A stretch of DNA of 64,000 nt from Calditrichales bacterium MX18-03 (GCA_021083345.1 JAJGRE010000003.1:62001-126000), one strand, 5' to 3'. Counted from the stretch's first letter, positions 34,347 through 44,249 are shown. Numbers and translations are program-made. The notes: generated by a model from the sequence alone, not told the origin.

Positions 34347-34425
34347 TTTGTTTTCCTCCTTTTGATATACCTTTTAATCAGGTTTATTCATCACTTAACA
34401 TTACCCGCGTTGTATGGTAATTGTT

Positions 34426-35091
34426 TCACTTATTTTTTTTGAAAATCAGGGTTCTTACCGGTTTTTTCAGAAGCGTCCTGATGGTTTCATAGGTCAATGC
34501 CCCCACCAGCATGCTGCCTTCTGCCTCTATTTCCACTTCCAGCACCTCCTCGGTAAAGGAGGGCTGCATGTTGATCCTGCCATGAGGGATAAAGCTTTGC
34601 AGGGCTGATAGTCCGCCGCAGACCATGCCCGTCAGGGATGGATCCTCGAAGCCGTAGATGCCATCCATACGGAAGTAGTCGGGCCTTGCAAGCCGCAATA
34701 ACTTCTTCAGGTAAGCCAGCATCTCGTTTAACAGGCTCCTGTCCATCAGGTCCTTCAAACCGGTTCTTCTTTTTTCTTTCTTTTCCTCATGCTTCTCATC
34801 GGGTTTTTTCTTGTCTGCCTGCTGATCCTTTGCCTCTGTGGACCTCTGCCTGAATTTCATCACGCGTCTGTCAAACAAATAGACAGCTGCATCACTTTCT
34901 CCGTCTTCCATTTCAATGCCGATACGAATCAGACGCCATGCCCATCCGACGCTGCACCTCACACGCATGCCGTCAGCAAGCCTGAGCTCTCCTGCGTAGT
35001 TGAAGGGGATGCAAAGCAACAGGATCAATAAGCCGATAATAAAGAGCAGTATATATAAAATTATTTTCAACAGGATAAATAGCCAAAACAT
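34426..35091 (-). CDS. DUF2953 protein (YtfI-like)
   Basis: 221 residues. One N-terminal membrane helix pair (FWLFILLKIILYILLFIIGLLILLLCIPF), then a Lys-rich linker and a C-terminal DUF2953 domain with IYGFEDPSLTGMVCGGLSAL and INMQPSFTEEVLEVEIEAEG. Adjacent to gerW as in Bacillus, so likely sporulation-linked. Confidence 0.88.
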   Translation of the reverse strand: MFWLFILLKIILYILLFIIGLLILLLCIPFNYAGELRLADGMRVRCSVGWAWRLIRIGIEMEDGESDAAVYLFDRRVMKFRQRSTEAKDQQADKKKPDEKHEEKKEKRRTGLKDLMDRSLLNEMLAYLKKLLRLARPDYFRMDGIYGFEDPSLTGMVCGGLSALQSFIPHGRINMQPSFTEEVLEVEIEAEGSMLVGALTYETIRTLLKKPVRTLIFKKNK

Positions 35092-35126
35092 ATTGATTCC
35101 CCCGTTACGGTATTCTTGAACCAGGA

Positions 35127-35564
35127 TTATTCAGAAGTCAGCAGCTTCCTCACTTCCCTCATGAAGGAAGCTTTGATCAGCTGGCCTGCTGCCGCGGCTG
35201 CTTTTTTTGATCCGGCAGAGATCAGCTTATTTCCCGGTAAATAATGGGTAAAGCGGGTGGTATTTTCGACAACATTGACACTTACTTCTGCAGCTTTTTT
35301 CAACGCAAACCGCAGTTTTTTCTTTTTTTCCGACTCGTATAGACAGTCTTCAACGACTTTCCCAATCATCGCTTCCATATCCATATGGCAGGGAATTTCC
35401 TCAAATACGCAGTATAAGGCTTCGTCAATCCTGCTCAGCACTTCCAATTCCTCTTTGCATTCGCTGCAGTACGCCAGATGCTCCTTCAGAAAGATGTATT
35501 CCAAAGGTTCAATGGTGTTGTCAATATATTTCTGTATGATATTCCGATCAAACCGGCAGTCCAT
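35127..35564 (-). CDS. anti-sigma factor, zinc-finger type
   Basis: 145 residues. N-terminal zinc-binding anti-sigma motif EHLAYCSECKEELEVLSRI (HxxxCxxC). No obvious membrane helix; the C-terminus is basic (KASFMREVRKLL). Seventeen bases after the sigma gene stop, so likely cotranscribed and acting on it. Confidence 0.85.
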   Translation of the reverse strand: MDCRFDRNIIQKYIDNTIEPLEYIFLKEHLAYCSECKEELEVLSRIDEALYCVFEEIPCHMDMEAMIGKVVEDCLYESEKKKKLRFALKKAAEVSVNVVENTTRFTHYLPGNKLISAGSKKAAAAAGQLIKASFMREVRKLLTSE

Positions 35565-35581
35565 ATGAATCCTCCTTCCGC

Positions 35582-36145
35582 TTATTGCTCCAGTTCCCGC
35601 TTCAGTTTATCCTTCAGTGCGTTTCTGGCCCGGTAAATATCCGTTTTGACAGTCCCCAGAGGTTCCTTCAGGACTGTGGCAATCTCGTCATAGCTCAAGC
35701 CCTCATAATACCTGAGGATGATGACCATCCTGTGCTTTGGCGAAAGAGTGTCCAACTTATGCCGGATCAGCAGACCCAGATCATTGTTTTCAATTTCGCT
35801 TTCAACATCCATGGTGGAAGCCACCATATCCTCAAGGGACCGGTCATCCTCGTCCCTGCTGTTCAGGGAGACGGCATTGATTCTATTGGAACGCTTGAAA
35901 TTCAGGCAGGTATTGACGGCTATAGTGCGAAGCCACGGATGAAAGGGCATTTTTTCATCAAAGCGCTGGATGCTGCGGAAAACCTTGATATAGATTTCCT
36001 GAGACAGATCCAGAGCGTCCTGTTCATTCTGCACATAACTGTAGCAAAGCTTGTATAAGTACCTCTCATAGTGCTTGAACAGTTCGACATACGCCGCTTT
36101 TTCATTTTTTTTGCACCTCACAATGAGCTGCTTGTCAATATACAA
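35582..36145 (-). CDS. ECF-type RNA polymerase sigma factor
   Basis: About 187 residues. Sigma-2 region YVQNEQDALDLSQEIYIKVFRSIQRFDEKMPFHPWLRTIAVN (about 41-82) and sigma-4 region SPKHRMVIILRYYEGLSYDEIATVLKEPLGTVKTDIYRAR. The TTG at 36145 with GGGGGTG upstream is the likely start. Faces the divergent CBS gene. Confidence 0.9.
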   Translation of the reverse strand: MYIDKQLIVRCKKNEKAAYVELFKHYERYLYKLCYSYVQNEQDALDLSQEIYIKVFRSIQRFDEKMPFHPWLRTIAVNTCLNFKRSNRINAVSLNSRDEDDRSLEDMVASTMDVESEIENNDLGLLIRHKLDTLSPKHRMVIILRYYEGLSYDEIATVLKEPLGTVKTDIYRARNALKDKLKRELEQ

Positions 36146-36314
36146 GCCAACACCCCCAGCCTCGTAAAATAATACCCCTTCATTTTGAAATTGTTTCATT
36201 TTTTGCAACTTTTTTTTGCTTCTAAAAAAACAGAAAAGGGCAAACATAATACCAGACACCGATTTTTTTGAAACTGAGCCGTATTGAAGATAAAATTTTG
36301 AAAGGATGATTGTA

Positions 36315-36734
36315 TTGAAGGTTAAAGAAATTATGACAACAGACGTCAGAACCGTTACCTCAAACGATACCGTAGCTTCAGCCGCTTCCCTCATGCAGCA
36401 GGTCAATGTGGGATCCGTACCCGTACTGGACAACAACAAGGTCGTCGGTATCATCACAGACAGGGATATCGTCGTCAGGAACGTTGCCAAGGGGCAGGAT
36501 CCCAACATGAAGGTTTCCTCCGTCATGACGACGAATATTGCTTATGCTACACCGGATATGGACGTTCATAAGGTAGCGGACATTATGGCCCAAAACCAGA
36601 TCCGCAGGCTGCCGGTAGTCGATAACGACAAGCTGGTGGGCATCGTAGCAATCGGGGACCTGGCTGTAGAGACGATATTTGAAAATGAAGCAGGCGAGGC
36701 CCTGCACGACATTTCCCAAGGCACCAGACACTAA
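36315..36734 (+). CDS. CBS-domain protein
   Basis: About 139 residues of two CBS domains. Domain 1 MTTDVRTVTSNDTVASAASLM...VGIITDRDIVVR; domain 2 MTTNIAYATPDMDVHKVADIM...LVGIVAIGDLAV. TTG at 36315 follows AAAGGA by 8 bases; the ATG at 36306 overlaps that site. CBS pairs bind adenosyl ligands; a stand-alone stress or redox sensor role is possible. Confidence 0.9.
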   Translation: MKVKEIMTTDVRTVTSNDTVASAASLMQQVNVGSVPVLDNNKVVGIITDRDIVVRNVAKGQDPNMKVSSVMTTNIAYATPDMDVHKVADIMAQNQIRRLPVVDNDKLVGIVAIGDLAVETIFENEAGEALHDISQGTRH

Positions 36735-36747
36735 TCAGGAAACCGAG

Positions 36748-36783
36748 GCTCCGGAACAGCCTCTATGCCGTCCGGAGCTTTTT
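36748..36783 (+). terminator. terminator after the CBS gene
   Basis: GCTCCGGA ... TCCGGAGC hairpin followed by TTTTTC. Confidence 0.87.
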
Positions 36784-36803
36784 CTATTGACTTCAGCTTA
36801 ATC

Positions 36804-36820
36804 ATACCACTAATTGGTAT
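36804..36820 (+). promoter_or_regulatory. palindrome overlapping a possible -10 box
   Basis: ATACCA-CTAAT-TGGTAT inverted repeat, overlapping TATAAT (36818-36823) before the DUF421 gene. An operator is possible but no clear -35 is seen. Confidence 0.45.
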
Positions 36821-36871
36821 AATATGAAATGTCCCTGATTCCATCATAAAAAAAATTTACAAGGAAATCCT

Positions 36872-37621
36872 ATGAGTAACCAAATTGCGCACAGAGGACT
36901 TAAACCGGCTGGAGGGAACCTTTTGCTGATTGTTTTTATACGGACCGTTATTCTTTATACCGTCATCATCATCATCATGAGGTTGATGGGCAAAAGGCAG
37001 ATAGGCCAGCTTCAACCCTCTGAGCTTGTGGTGGCCTTGGTCATTGCCGATCTGGCAGCCGTACCCATGGCTGAAGTAGGCATCCCCCTCATCAACGGCA
37101 TTGTCCCTATCATAACACTGTTCGTGGCTGAAGAGCTGCTGTCATACATATCCCTCAAGAGTGATAGGGCCCGGGGCATCATCTCCGGAAAGCCCAGCAT
37201 TATAGTTGAAAAAGGGATCATCCTAGAGCAGGAGCTGAGGCGGCTCCGGTACAATATCAATGATCTCCTGGAGCAGCTTCGCCTATCCAATGTTTTTGAT
37301 ATTGCAGATGTGGATTTTGCTATCCTGGAGACCAGCGGCCAGCTCAGCATCATCCCAAAACCGGAAAAAAGACCACTGACCCCCAGGGATATGGATATCC
37401 AAGTGCCATATTCCAGCCTCCCGGTTACAGTAATCATAGATGGTAAGGTCAACAGCGCTAACCTGTACAAAGTCGGTCTGGATGAAGCCTGGCTTCATTC
37501 CGAGCTGAAAAAGAACCGTATCCGGGACATCAGGGATGTCTTTTTCTGCTATCTGACAACTGATAGAACACTGCATTACCAGATAAAGAGCAAGAAAACA
37601 GCAAACCGATTTGGGAAGTGA
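36872..37621 (+). CDS. DUF421 (YetF-like) membrane protein
   Basis: 249 residues. Two to three N-terminal membrane helices (IFIRTVILYTVIIIIMRLMGKRQIGQLQPSELVV seen in parts), then the soluble domain with GKPSIIVEKGIILEQELRRLRYNINDLLEQLR. The MGKRQIGQLQPSELV signature is characteristic. Spore-associated YetF relatives exist. Five bases before the DUF4363 gene: an operon. Confidence 0.92.
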   Translation: MSNQIAHRGLKPAGGNLLLIVFIRTVILYTVIIIIMRLMGKRQIGQLQPSELVVALVIADLAAVPMAEVGIPLINGIVPIITLFVAEELLSYISLKSDRARGIISGKPSIIVEKGIILEQELRRLRYNINDLLEQLRLSNVFDIADVDFAILETSGQLSIIPKPEKRPLTPRDMDIQVPYSSLPVTVIIDGKVNSANLYKVGLDEAWLHSELKKNRIRDIRDVFFCYLTTDRTLHYQIKSKKTANRFGK

Positions 37622-37625
37622 GACA

Positions 37626-38006
37626 ATGAAACCTATCCTAATCATCTTCTTAACCGTACTGGCAGTTATCTCCATAGGTATCTATACGCTGAACTATCTG
37701 AAGAATGAGTCTGCCGGGATTTCACATCAACTGGACACCCTTGAGGAAAAGGTTCGTTCCGGACAATGGGAGCAGGCAGAAGCGCTTTATGCTGTTCTCT
37801 CCAAGAGCTGGAAGCAATCAAGGGTCATCTGGTCAACGCTGATTGACCATTTTGAGATAGACAGCATCAATATAGAGCTTGCCGAGCTTGGTTCCTATAT
37901 TGAGACCGGAGAACGCAGCGACGCTTTGTCGAAAATCGCATCGTTGAAGATCCTTGTGGATCATATCCCTGAAAAAGAAGCCTTCACGCTGAGCAATGTT
38001 TTTTAG
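37626..38006 (+). CDS. DUF4363 protein
   Basis: About 126 residues. N-terminal membrane anchor (IIFLTVLAVISIGIYTLNYL) and a helical outer part with TLEEKVRSGQWEQAEALY, LIDHFEIDSINIELAELGSYIETGE. ATG at 37626 uses GGGAAGTGAG from the previous gene. DUF421-DUF4363 pairs are common in Clostridia. Confidence 0.88.
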   Translation: MKPILIIFLTVLAVISIGIYTLNYLKNESAGISHQLDTLEEKVRSGQWEQAEALYAVLSKSWKQSRVIWSTLIDHFEIDSINIELAELGSYIETGERSDALSKIASLKILVDHIPEKEAFTLSNVF

Positions 38007-38027
38007 TATCCCAATGCCGTAGGACTT

Positions 38028-38069
38028 CCAAAAACGGACATAATTCTGTTGAATTATATCCGTTTTTGG
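38028..38069. terminator. bidirectional terminator
   Basis: CCAAAAACGGACATAATT and its near-complement AATTATATCCGTTTTTGG around a CTGTTG loop. Ends the DUF421-DUF4363 unit. Confidence 0.85.
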
Positions 38070-38122
38070 AATAGAATTGTCTTATGACAGGGCATGGCAG
38101 CTCTGCTGGGGGGAGAAAAAGA

Positions 38123-40102
38123 ATGCTAAAGGCTATAGAGATCATTTTCGGCATGATTTATGAGAAAAGTGCAAGCGCACTGGGTATCTTTTCAGATAAT
38201 TTCGATTGGTATGCCACCTTTGTCATGGTTGCATACCTATTTGCATTGTTCATGGTGCTGTATATTACTTTCAAAATGGAGAAAAACCAGCTCTATTACG
38301 GCTTCTTTTTTGCACTTGGCCTTCTGGCGCTGTGGCTTTATGCCGATCTGAAAAAGTACCTGTCCGTCAATCCGGAGGAAATTGTCTTCTGGATCCGTAT
38401 CGAATATTTTTCCAGGATCATGAGTGCACCCTCCTGGTATGCCATAGGCAATCTCTATACCAGGAGAAATGAGAAAATCAGGCTCAAGAAGTTCATGCTG
38501 ATCCTCATCCTTTACATTTCCATCTATTCGGCCTTCAACAGCACCTTAAGCTTTCACGGCATCCGGTCATCCCGTATGCTGCAGGTGCATGGCCCCATGT
38601 TCTCAATTTTTTATTTCGTCAACTATGCCACCATTCTGTTCAGCATTTATAAGCTGAACCGGTTTGCCGCCCGCCAGAAGGGAGTTTTTATCAAGCAGGT
38701 GAACCTGATCTCCTGCGGCATTTGCCTTGTTTTTATTTCGGACATGCTCTGCCTTTTCAACATCATCCGTCCGGATTTTGATATTCTTCCCTTCTCCTTG
38801 TTCCTTTGCCTCCTTTTCATATGGAGGGGCATTACCAAGTACCGGCTGCTGGAGGTAATCCCCATAGCACTCCGGGAAGTCTTCAACAATATGGATGACG
38901 GTGTGGTGGTGCTGAATGAAGACGGCAGCATCATTGATATGAATCATGCAGCAAAGTGCTATCTGGGAGATCATTATCATCCCAACAGGGATGTCTCCAT
39001 TCTGGATATTGTCAAAAACCTTTCCGATAAGATCGATAATGCTGCCCCATTGGCGGAATCCTTCCGAAGCCTGATCCGGCATCCCGACTCCAATTTCCAT
39101 ACCGAGATCTGTATCAGGACAGAGCCGCCAAGATATTTCAACATCAAAATGGGACCCATCTTCGACAGCCGGAGGCGCATCATCGGTCATATTGCCGGAA
39201 TCGATGATATCACAGACTATAAGACCCTGCTTATACGGAACGAGGAGCAGAATTTCCTGCTGCACGAGCAGAATGATGAATTGGAAGCTCAAAAGGAAGA
39301 GTTGGAAGCTCAACGGGACGACCTGGAAAACGCATACAGGCAGCTGCAGGAAGCGCAGTCGCAGCTGGTCCAGTCCGAGAAAATGGCTGCACTGGGCAAC
39401 CTGGTAGCCGGCGTTGCCCATGAAATCAATACCCCGCTTGGCTCCATCAACAGCAATCTGGATACCGGCCGCCTCATTATGGACAAGCTTTCAAAGATAG
39501 CCGAAGCCGATGGCAATGAAGACATCCGCAAGCTGGTAGAAAAGTACAACAAGCTGAACGAGATCAACAACATTGCTTGCCGGCGCATTCTGGAGATTGT
39601 TCAAAGCCTGAAAAATTTCTCCCGGCTGGATGAAGCAGCGTTCCAGAAAGCAAATATACATGACGGCATCGACAGCACCTTGATCCTCATCAACAATCAG
39701 ATAAAGAACCGGATAACTGTCCATAAGAATTATGGCAGCATTCCGGAAATCCAATGTTATCCCAACCAGCTGAACCAGGTTTTCATGAATATCCTGGTCA
39801 ATGCGGCCCAGGCCATTGAAGGCACAGGTGAAATCCATATCCGGACAGTTCTTCAGGATCAGCATGTCCGTATCGAGATCACCGATTCGGGAAAAGGTAT
39901 TAAACCTGAAAATTTGCGAAAGGTTTTTGATCCCGGCTTTACCACCAAGGGTGTTGGTGTGGGAACCGGATTGGGCCTCTCCATTTGCTATAAAATCATC
40001 GAAAAGCATAACGGCAGAATATACGCTGAAAACGTACCAGGCATGGGTGCCAGGTTTGTCATCCAACTACCCATTGCGAATGCAACACAAGATAAAGTAT
40101 AG
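38123..40102 (+). CDS. sensor histidine kinase with N-terminal 7TM-type region and PAS domain
   Basis: About 659 residues. Seven hydrophobic segments (residues about 25-235, like the 7TM histidine-kinase module), a PAS domain (LREVFNNMDDGVVVLNEDGS..., about 255-370), a Glu/Gln-rich coiled coil, the DHp domain with phospho-His H433 (GVAHEINTPLG), and the ATPase domain with VNAAQAIEGTG, ITDSGKGIKPEN and GTGLGLSICYKIIEKHNG. ATG at 38123 has GGGGGGAG upstream. Cotranscribed with the response regulator 17 bases later. Confidence 0.93.
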   Translation: MLKAIEIIFGMIYEKSASALGIFSDNFDWYATFVMVAYLFALFMVLYITFKMEKNQLYYGFFFALGLLALWLYADLKKYLSVNPEEIVFWIRIEYFSRIMSAPSWYAIGNLYTRRNEKIRLKKFMLILILYISIYSAFNSTLSFHGIRSSRMLQVHGPMFSIFYFVNYATILFSIYKLNRFAARQKGVFIKQVNLISCGICLVFISDMLCLFNIIRPDFDILPFSLFLCLLFIWRGITKYRLLEVIPIALREVFNNMDDGVVVLNEDGSIIDMNHAAKCYLGDHYHPNRDVSILDIVKNLSDKIDNAAPLAESFRSLIRHPDSNFHTEICIRTEPPRYFNIKMGPIFDSRRRIIGHIAGIDDITDYKTLLIRNEEQNFLLHEQNDELEAQKEELEAQRDDLENAYRQLQEAQSQLVQSEKMAALGNLVAGVAHEINTPLGSINSNLDTGRLIMDKLSKIAEADGNEDIRKLVEKYNKLNEINNIACRRILEIVQSLKNFSRLDEAAFQKANIHDGIDSTLILINNQIKNRITVHKNYGSIPEIQCYPNQLNQVFMNILVNAAQAIEGTGEIHIRTVLQDQHVRIEITDSGKGIKPENLRKVFDPGFTTKGVGVGTGLGLSICYKIIEKHNGRIYAENVPGMGARFVIQLPIANATQDKV

Positions 40103-40119
40103 AAAGCGGGGCGGAAAAG

Positions 40120-41199
40120 TTGAACAAAGAGAATCCGTTTATTGTCATCGTAGATGATGACGATATCATTACCGACAGTATCTCCACCTACCTTGAACTA
40201 ACCACCGATTACAGGATCGCTTCTTTCAACCATCCTGTTGAAGCCCTTGACGCGCTGAAGGATCAAAGCATCGACGTGATTATTTCCGATTTCATGATGC
40301 CGGATATGAACGGCCTGGACTTCCTGTCTAAAATCAAAAGGCTTTCACCCAGTACCGTCATGATCCTCCTGACGGGCTATGCCGATAAAGAGAATGCCAT
40401 TCGTGCCATCAATGAACTGGAGCTTTTTCAATATGTGGAAAAGCCCTGGGACAATGAAGAATTGAGCTTGATCATCAAGAATGGTCTGGATAAGAAAAAC
40501 CTGGTGCTGGAACTGACCAGCAAGATTGAAGAGCTTCAGGAAACCCACAAACAGATTGCAGATCAAAAGGATGAGATCACACATCTATATGAGCTGCTGC
40601 AAAAGGAATATGAAGCCGAAAAGGAAAATGTGGAAAATGTTATCGTGGCTTTGGCAAAAGCCATTGAAGCCAAGGATAAGTATACCGAAGGGCATACCGA
40701 CCGGGTAAGCCATATAGCCGTCAAGATTGGTGAGCGCTTGAAACTGTCCAAGGAGCAGCTGAAGGTTCTCAAAATTGGCGGGATCGTTCATGATATCGGA
40801 AAAATAGGCGTACCGGAGCACATTCTGAATAAACCGGACAAGTTGGACCTGCTGGAGTTCGAGATCATCAAAACCCATCCCATCATCGGGGAAAATATCT
40901 GCAAGCCTTTGAAATCCTTGAGCTTTGTCCTGACTACTGTTCGGCAGCACCACGAGAAGCTCAACGGAAGCGGTTATCCGGATGCTTTGACCAGCGATGC
41001 CATCAATATCGAGTCCCGCATCATTGCAGTAGCGGATATTTTCGACGCGGTTTCCAGCGAAAGACCATACCGTGGAAAAATGACTCCCAAGCAGGTACGG
41101 GAAGTGCTTTACCGCGAAAAAGAAGCGGGCAGCCTGGACCCGCTTGTTATAGATACCCTGTTCAGTTTGATTGACGAAGGTGAGATCAATCTTTTATAA
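40120..41199 (+). CDS. response regulator with HD-GYP domain
   Basis: 359 residues. Receiver domain (IVDDDDIITDS, phospho-Asp D57 in ISDFMMPDMNG, TGYADK, EKPWD), a coiled coil (about 130-185), and HD-GYP: GHTDRVSHIAV, VHDIGKIG (H224/D225), RQHHEKLNGSGYPDAL, VADIFDAVSSERPYRGKM. HD-GYP proteins hydrolyse cyclic di-GMP. The signature GYP is intact. Overlaps the convergent RluA gene by 14 bases. Confidence 0.95.
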   Translation: MNKENPFIVIVDDDDIITDSISTYLELTTDYRIASFNHPVEALDALKDQSIDVIISDFMMPDMNGLDFLSKIKRLSPSTVMILLTGYADKENAIRAINELELFQYVEKPWDNEELSLIIKNGLDKKNLVLELTSKIEELQETHKQIADQKDEITHLYELLQKEYEAEKENVENVIVALAKAIEAKDKYTEGHTDRVSHIAVKIGERLKLSKEQLKVLKIGGIVHDIGKIGVPEHILNKPDKLDLLEFEIIKTHPIIGENICKPLKSLSFVLTTVRQHHEKLNGSGYPDALTSDAINIESRIIAVADIFDAVSSERPYRGKMTPKQVREVLYREKEAGSLDPLVIDTLFSLIDEGEINLL

Positions 41200-42073
41200 A
41201 TCCCTTTATATCCTCGGGTATGGGTGCCATAAGGCTTATGTGCGCCCCGGTAAAAGGATGGATAAAGGACAAGCGATAGGCATGCAGCGCATGCCTATTT
41301 ATTTTTTCCGACTCCTGTCCGTATAAGAAGTCTCCCATCAGCGGATGTCCGATATGTGCCAAATGGACGCGTATCTGATGGGTCCTTCCTGTTTCAATCA
41401 GAATTTCCAGAACCGTATATGCTGCACTGCGTTCGAGTACGTGGTAATGGGTAACAGCCCTGTCGCCGCCATCTCTGACGACCCGTTTCATGCGCTGAGG
41501 CTGCTCCCTGGCAATAGGCGCGTCAATGGTCCCCTGCATTTTTTCAACCTGACCCTCCACCACTGCCAGATACACCTTTTCCATGTGCACCCTTGCTTCC
41601 TCCAGTGACATCAGGTGCTGCACATGGGCGCTTTTCGCAAAGATGACAAGTCCGGAGGTATCTTTATCCAGTCTGTTCACAGGTCTGATCCTGGCACTTT
41701 TGCCTCTGTCCATCAGATAATACATCAGACCGTTGGCCAGGGTTCCCATAAAATGCTTCCGGGTAGGGTGGACGGGAACACCCGGCCTTTTGTTGATGAC
41801 GATCAGATGGCTGTCCTCAAAAACAATGTCCAGCGGCATTTCTTCCGGCAGGATGCCTTCGGAGTCCTCCTCCAGTTCCCGCAGCCGTACGACATCCCCT
41901 TCCCTCAGCGTCATATCCACAAAAGCCTTCTCTCCGTTTACCGTGATGCTTTCCGCCTTTTTATAGGCCACCAGGTTCCTGTGAGACAGCCTCAGGTTGT
42001 CCCTGAGAAAATCCCGCAGCTTCTTTCCGGCCATTTCCTTATCGATCAGATAGCTTCCATTATCCTGCATCAT
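41186..42073 (-). CDS. RluA-family pseudouridine synthase
   Basis: 295 residues. N-terminal S4-like domain (GKKLRDFLRDNLRLSHRNLVAYKK), catalytic PVNRLDKDTSGLVIFAKS with the active-site Asp, and GRTHQIRVHLAHIGHPLMGDFLYG. The protein modifies RNA uridine; which site is unknown. Immediately downstream of a second paralogue. Confidence 0.93.
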   Translation of the reverse strand: MMQDNGSYLIDKEMAGKKLRDFLRDNLRLSHRNLVAYKKAESITVNGEKAFVDMTLREGDVVRLRELEEDSEGILPEEMPLDIVFEDSHLIVINKRPGVPVHPTRKHFMGTLANGLMYYLMDRGKSARIRPVNRLDKDTSGLVIFAKSAHVQHLMSLEEARVHMEKVYLAVVEGQVEKMQGTIDAPIAREQPQRMKRVVRDGGDRAVTHYHVLERSAAYTVLEILIETGRTHQIRVHLAHIGHPLMGDFLYGQESEKINRHALHAYRLSFIHPFTGAHISLMAPIPEDIKGFIKD

Positions 42074-42074
42074 A

Positions 42075-42980
42075 TCAAGCCTCGAACTTTCCGCCGTTTT
42101 CCAATAAGTCGATCATCTTCTCCATGTCCTCCGGCATTTTTGCTTTCAGCACCAGCAGTGCCTCTGTTACCGGATGGTTCAATGTCATTTCACAGGCATG
42201 CAGCGCCTGCCTGCCGATCTGGGTGCTGGCCGAACCATAAAGCGTATCGCCGACAATTGGGTGTCCGATATGGCTCAAATGTACGCGTATTTGATGGGTT
42301 CTCCCCGTCAGCAGCTTTAAACGAAGTAGCGATACGCTGCCAAAGCACTTTATGGTCTTATATTCAGTCAGTGCCGCTTGACCGTCTTTTATGACAGCCC
42401 GCTTGAATGGTTCTTGAGGGTCTGCGCCTAAGGGAAGCTCTATACGTCCTTGGTCCGGTTCCACGCAGCCCACAACCAACGATAAGTATTCCTTGGTGAT
42501 GAGGTCCTCCGTCATCCTTTTTCCCAGGGAGCTGTGTATCTCCCCGGATTTGGGAACCAGAACGATGCCTGAGGTATTCATATCCAGCCGGTTCAACAGG
42601 CGAACCTGGGTCCTGACCCCCGCCAGCCGGAAATGATGTGCAATACCGTTTGCCAGCGTACCATCTGGATGATTCTTTGTCGGATGTACCAGCATGAAAG
42701 CAGGCTTATTCACAGCTAGCAGGCAGTCATCCTCATAAATGACCTCCAATGGCATCTCCTGCGGTACTATCATATCCTCTTCGTCTTCAGAAAAATCAAT
42801 GACCAGACGGTCACCATTTTTCAGCCGGCTGTCCCTATAGCCCGTCTTCCCGTTAACGGCCACCTTCCGCTCTTTTATCAAGGCCTTGCTTTTTCTTGTA
42901 CTCAAGCCAAGCTGACCTGTCAGATAGTCCACTATATTCATTTTCTCTTCAATATTCGCAAGCTCAATTTCTTTTATCAT
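42075..42980 (-). CDS. RluA-family pseudouridine synthase
   Basis: 301 residues. S4 part (LGLSTRKSKALIKERKVAVNG), catalytic RLLNRLDMNTSGIVLVPKS (DMNTSG in place of DKDTSG), GRTHQIRVHLSHIGHPIVGDTLYG. One base after it the next RluA gene starts, a tandem pair of paralogues. Confidence 0.92.
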   Translation of the reverse strand: MIKEIELANIEEKMNIVDYLTGQLGLSTRKSKALIKERKVAVNGKTGYRDSRLKNGDRLVIDFSEDEEDMIVPQEMPLEVIYEDDCLLAVNKPAFMLVHPTKNHPDGTLANGIAHHFRLAGVRTQVRLLNRLDMNTSGIVLVPKSGEIHSSLGKRMTEDLITKEYLSLVVGCVEPDQGRIELPLGADPQEPFKRAVIKDGQAALTEYKTIKCFGSVSLLRLKLLTGRTHQIRVHLSHIGHPIVGDTLYGSASTQIGRQALHACEMTLNHPVTEALLVLKAKMPEDMEKMIDLLENGGKFEA

Positions 42981-42989
42981 CCCAACCTC

Positions 42990-44249
42990 CTATAGCCCTG
43001 CTTTCAATGCTTCCTGGTGTCTGACAATCAGTTTGTACCTTGACAGAATGATCGACGATACCAGTATTATGCCCAAAACGCCGCTGATTTTGAAGGTAGT
43101 GCTGACTCCGAGGCTTTCGCACATGCTTCCGGCATAGATGCTGCCGATGGGGACTGAGCCTCCCAGGACCAGGGAGTATACGCTCATGATCCTGCCGCGC
43201 ATGCCATCGGGAGAGTTGGCTTGTATGGTGGTGTTGGAGCAGGATAATGCGGTGGTCATGCACCAGCCTGCAAAAATGAAGATAATAAAGGCAAAACTAA
43301 ACTGCCTCTGGAAGCCCAGTATGAAAATGAACAGGCTAAGTGCCAGATAAGCGCCCATCAACAGCTTAAGCCTGAGCCCTTTGTGGCTGTTGACTGCCAA
43401 GGATAGAGCGCCTACAAAGGCACCGGTACCCAGCGCGGTCATCAGGAAGCCGTAGGACTTTGAATCCCCTTGAAGTACAGTTTTTGCCATAACAGGGATC
43501 ATGACATTGAAATTCATCACCAGCGTATTGCACAAGGCAACCAACATCATGGTGGTGCTGATGGTAGGGTTCTTGATGACATAGGTCAACCCATCCAACA
43601 CCTCCGATAATATTTTTCCCCTTGTCTTGCCCTCTGCCGGTCTGCCATCCGCCTGAATGCGCTTTATATTATACAGTACCGGAATAAAAGAAATACCGTT
43701 CAGTAGAAAGCAGACCGTAGGACCAAAATAGCTGAAGACCAGCCCCGAAACCGCAGGACCGATTACTCTTGCCGCATTGAATACCGTAGAGTTCAAAGCA
43801 ATGGCATTCATCAGATGCTGCTTTGAAGCCAGTTCTGCCATAAAGGACTGCCTGACAGGCATATCGATGCTGTTCAGCAGTCCCAGTACAAAGGCCTGCA
43901 AGGCAATGCTGCCGTACGTAGCCTTTCCTGTCCATACCATCAGTGCCAGAACCATCGCGTTGACCATCATGATGAACTGTACCCAGAACAAGATCTGCTT
44001 TTTTGAGTGACGGTCAATGATAGCACCTATAGGCAGGCAGAAAAGCATCATCGGAAGAAATTGCAGGGTTCCAACCAACCCCAAGAGGAAGGAAGAGTCC
44101 GTCAGCTGATAGACCAGCCACGCCTGACCGACGGTCTGCATCCAGGTTCCGATCAACGAAATACACTGACCTGTCCAGAAAAGCCGGTAGTCCCGCTGCC
44201 CCAATGCCGGGAAGTGCTTATCCCTTATAGCCTTCAATTGTGCATGCAT
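42990..44249 (-). CDS. MFS transporter (MFS_3/EntS-like)
   Basis: 419 residues, about 12 hydrophobic segments. N-terminal DYRLFWTGQCISLIGTWMQTVGQAWLVYQLT and the GAIIDRHSKKQILFWVQ loop fit the efflux MFS group seen next to many Firmicute genes. Substrate unknown. Confidence 0.9.
   Translation of the reverse strand: MHAQLKAIRDKHFPALGQRDYRLFWTGQCISLIGTWMQTVGQAWLVYQLTDSSFLLGLVGTLQFLPMMLFCLPIGAIIDRHSKKQILFWVQFIMMVNAMVLALMVWTGKATYGSIALQAFVLGLLNSIDMPVRQSFMAELASKQHLMNAIALNSTVFNAARVIGPAVSGLVFSYFGPTVCFLLNGISFIPVLYNIKRIQADGRPAEGKTRGKILSEVLDGLTYVIKNPTISTTMMLVALCNTLVMNFNVMIPVMAKTVLQGDSKSYGFLMTALGTGAFVGALSLAVNSHKGLRLKLLMGAYLALSLFIFILGFQRQFSFAFIIFIFAGWCMTTALSCSNTTIQANSPDGMRGRIMSVYSLVLGGSVPIGSIYAGSMCESLGVSTTFKISGVLGIILVSSIILSRYKLIVRHQEALKAGL

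Noticed and set aside
36146-36526. N-terminal extension of the sigma factor
   Set aside because: It crosses the divergent promoter region and the CBS gene; the TTG at 36145 with GGGGGTG gives a normal-length sigma factor.
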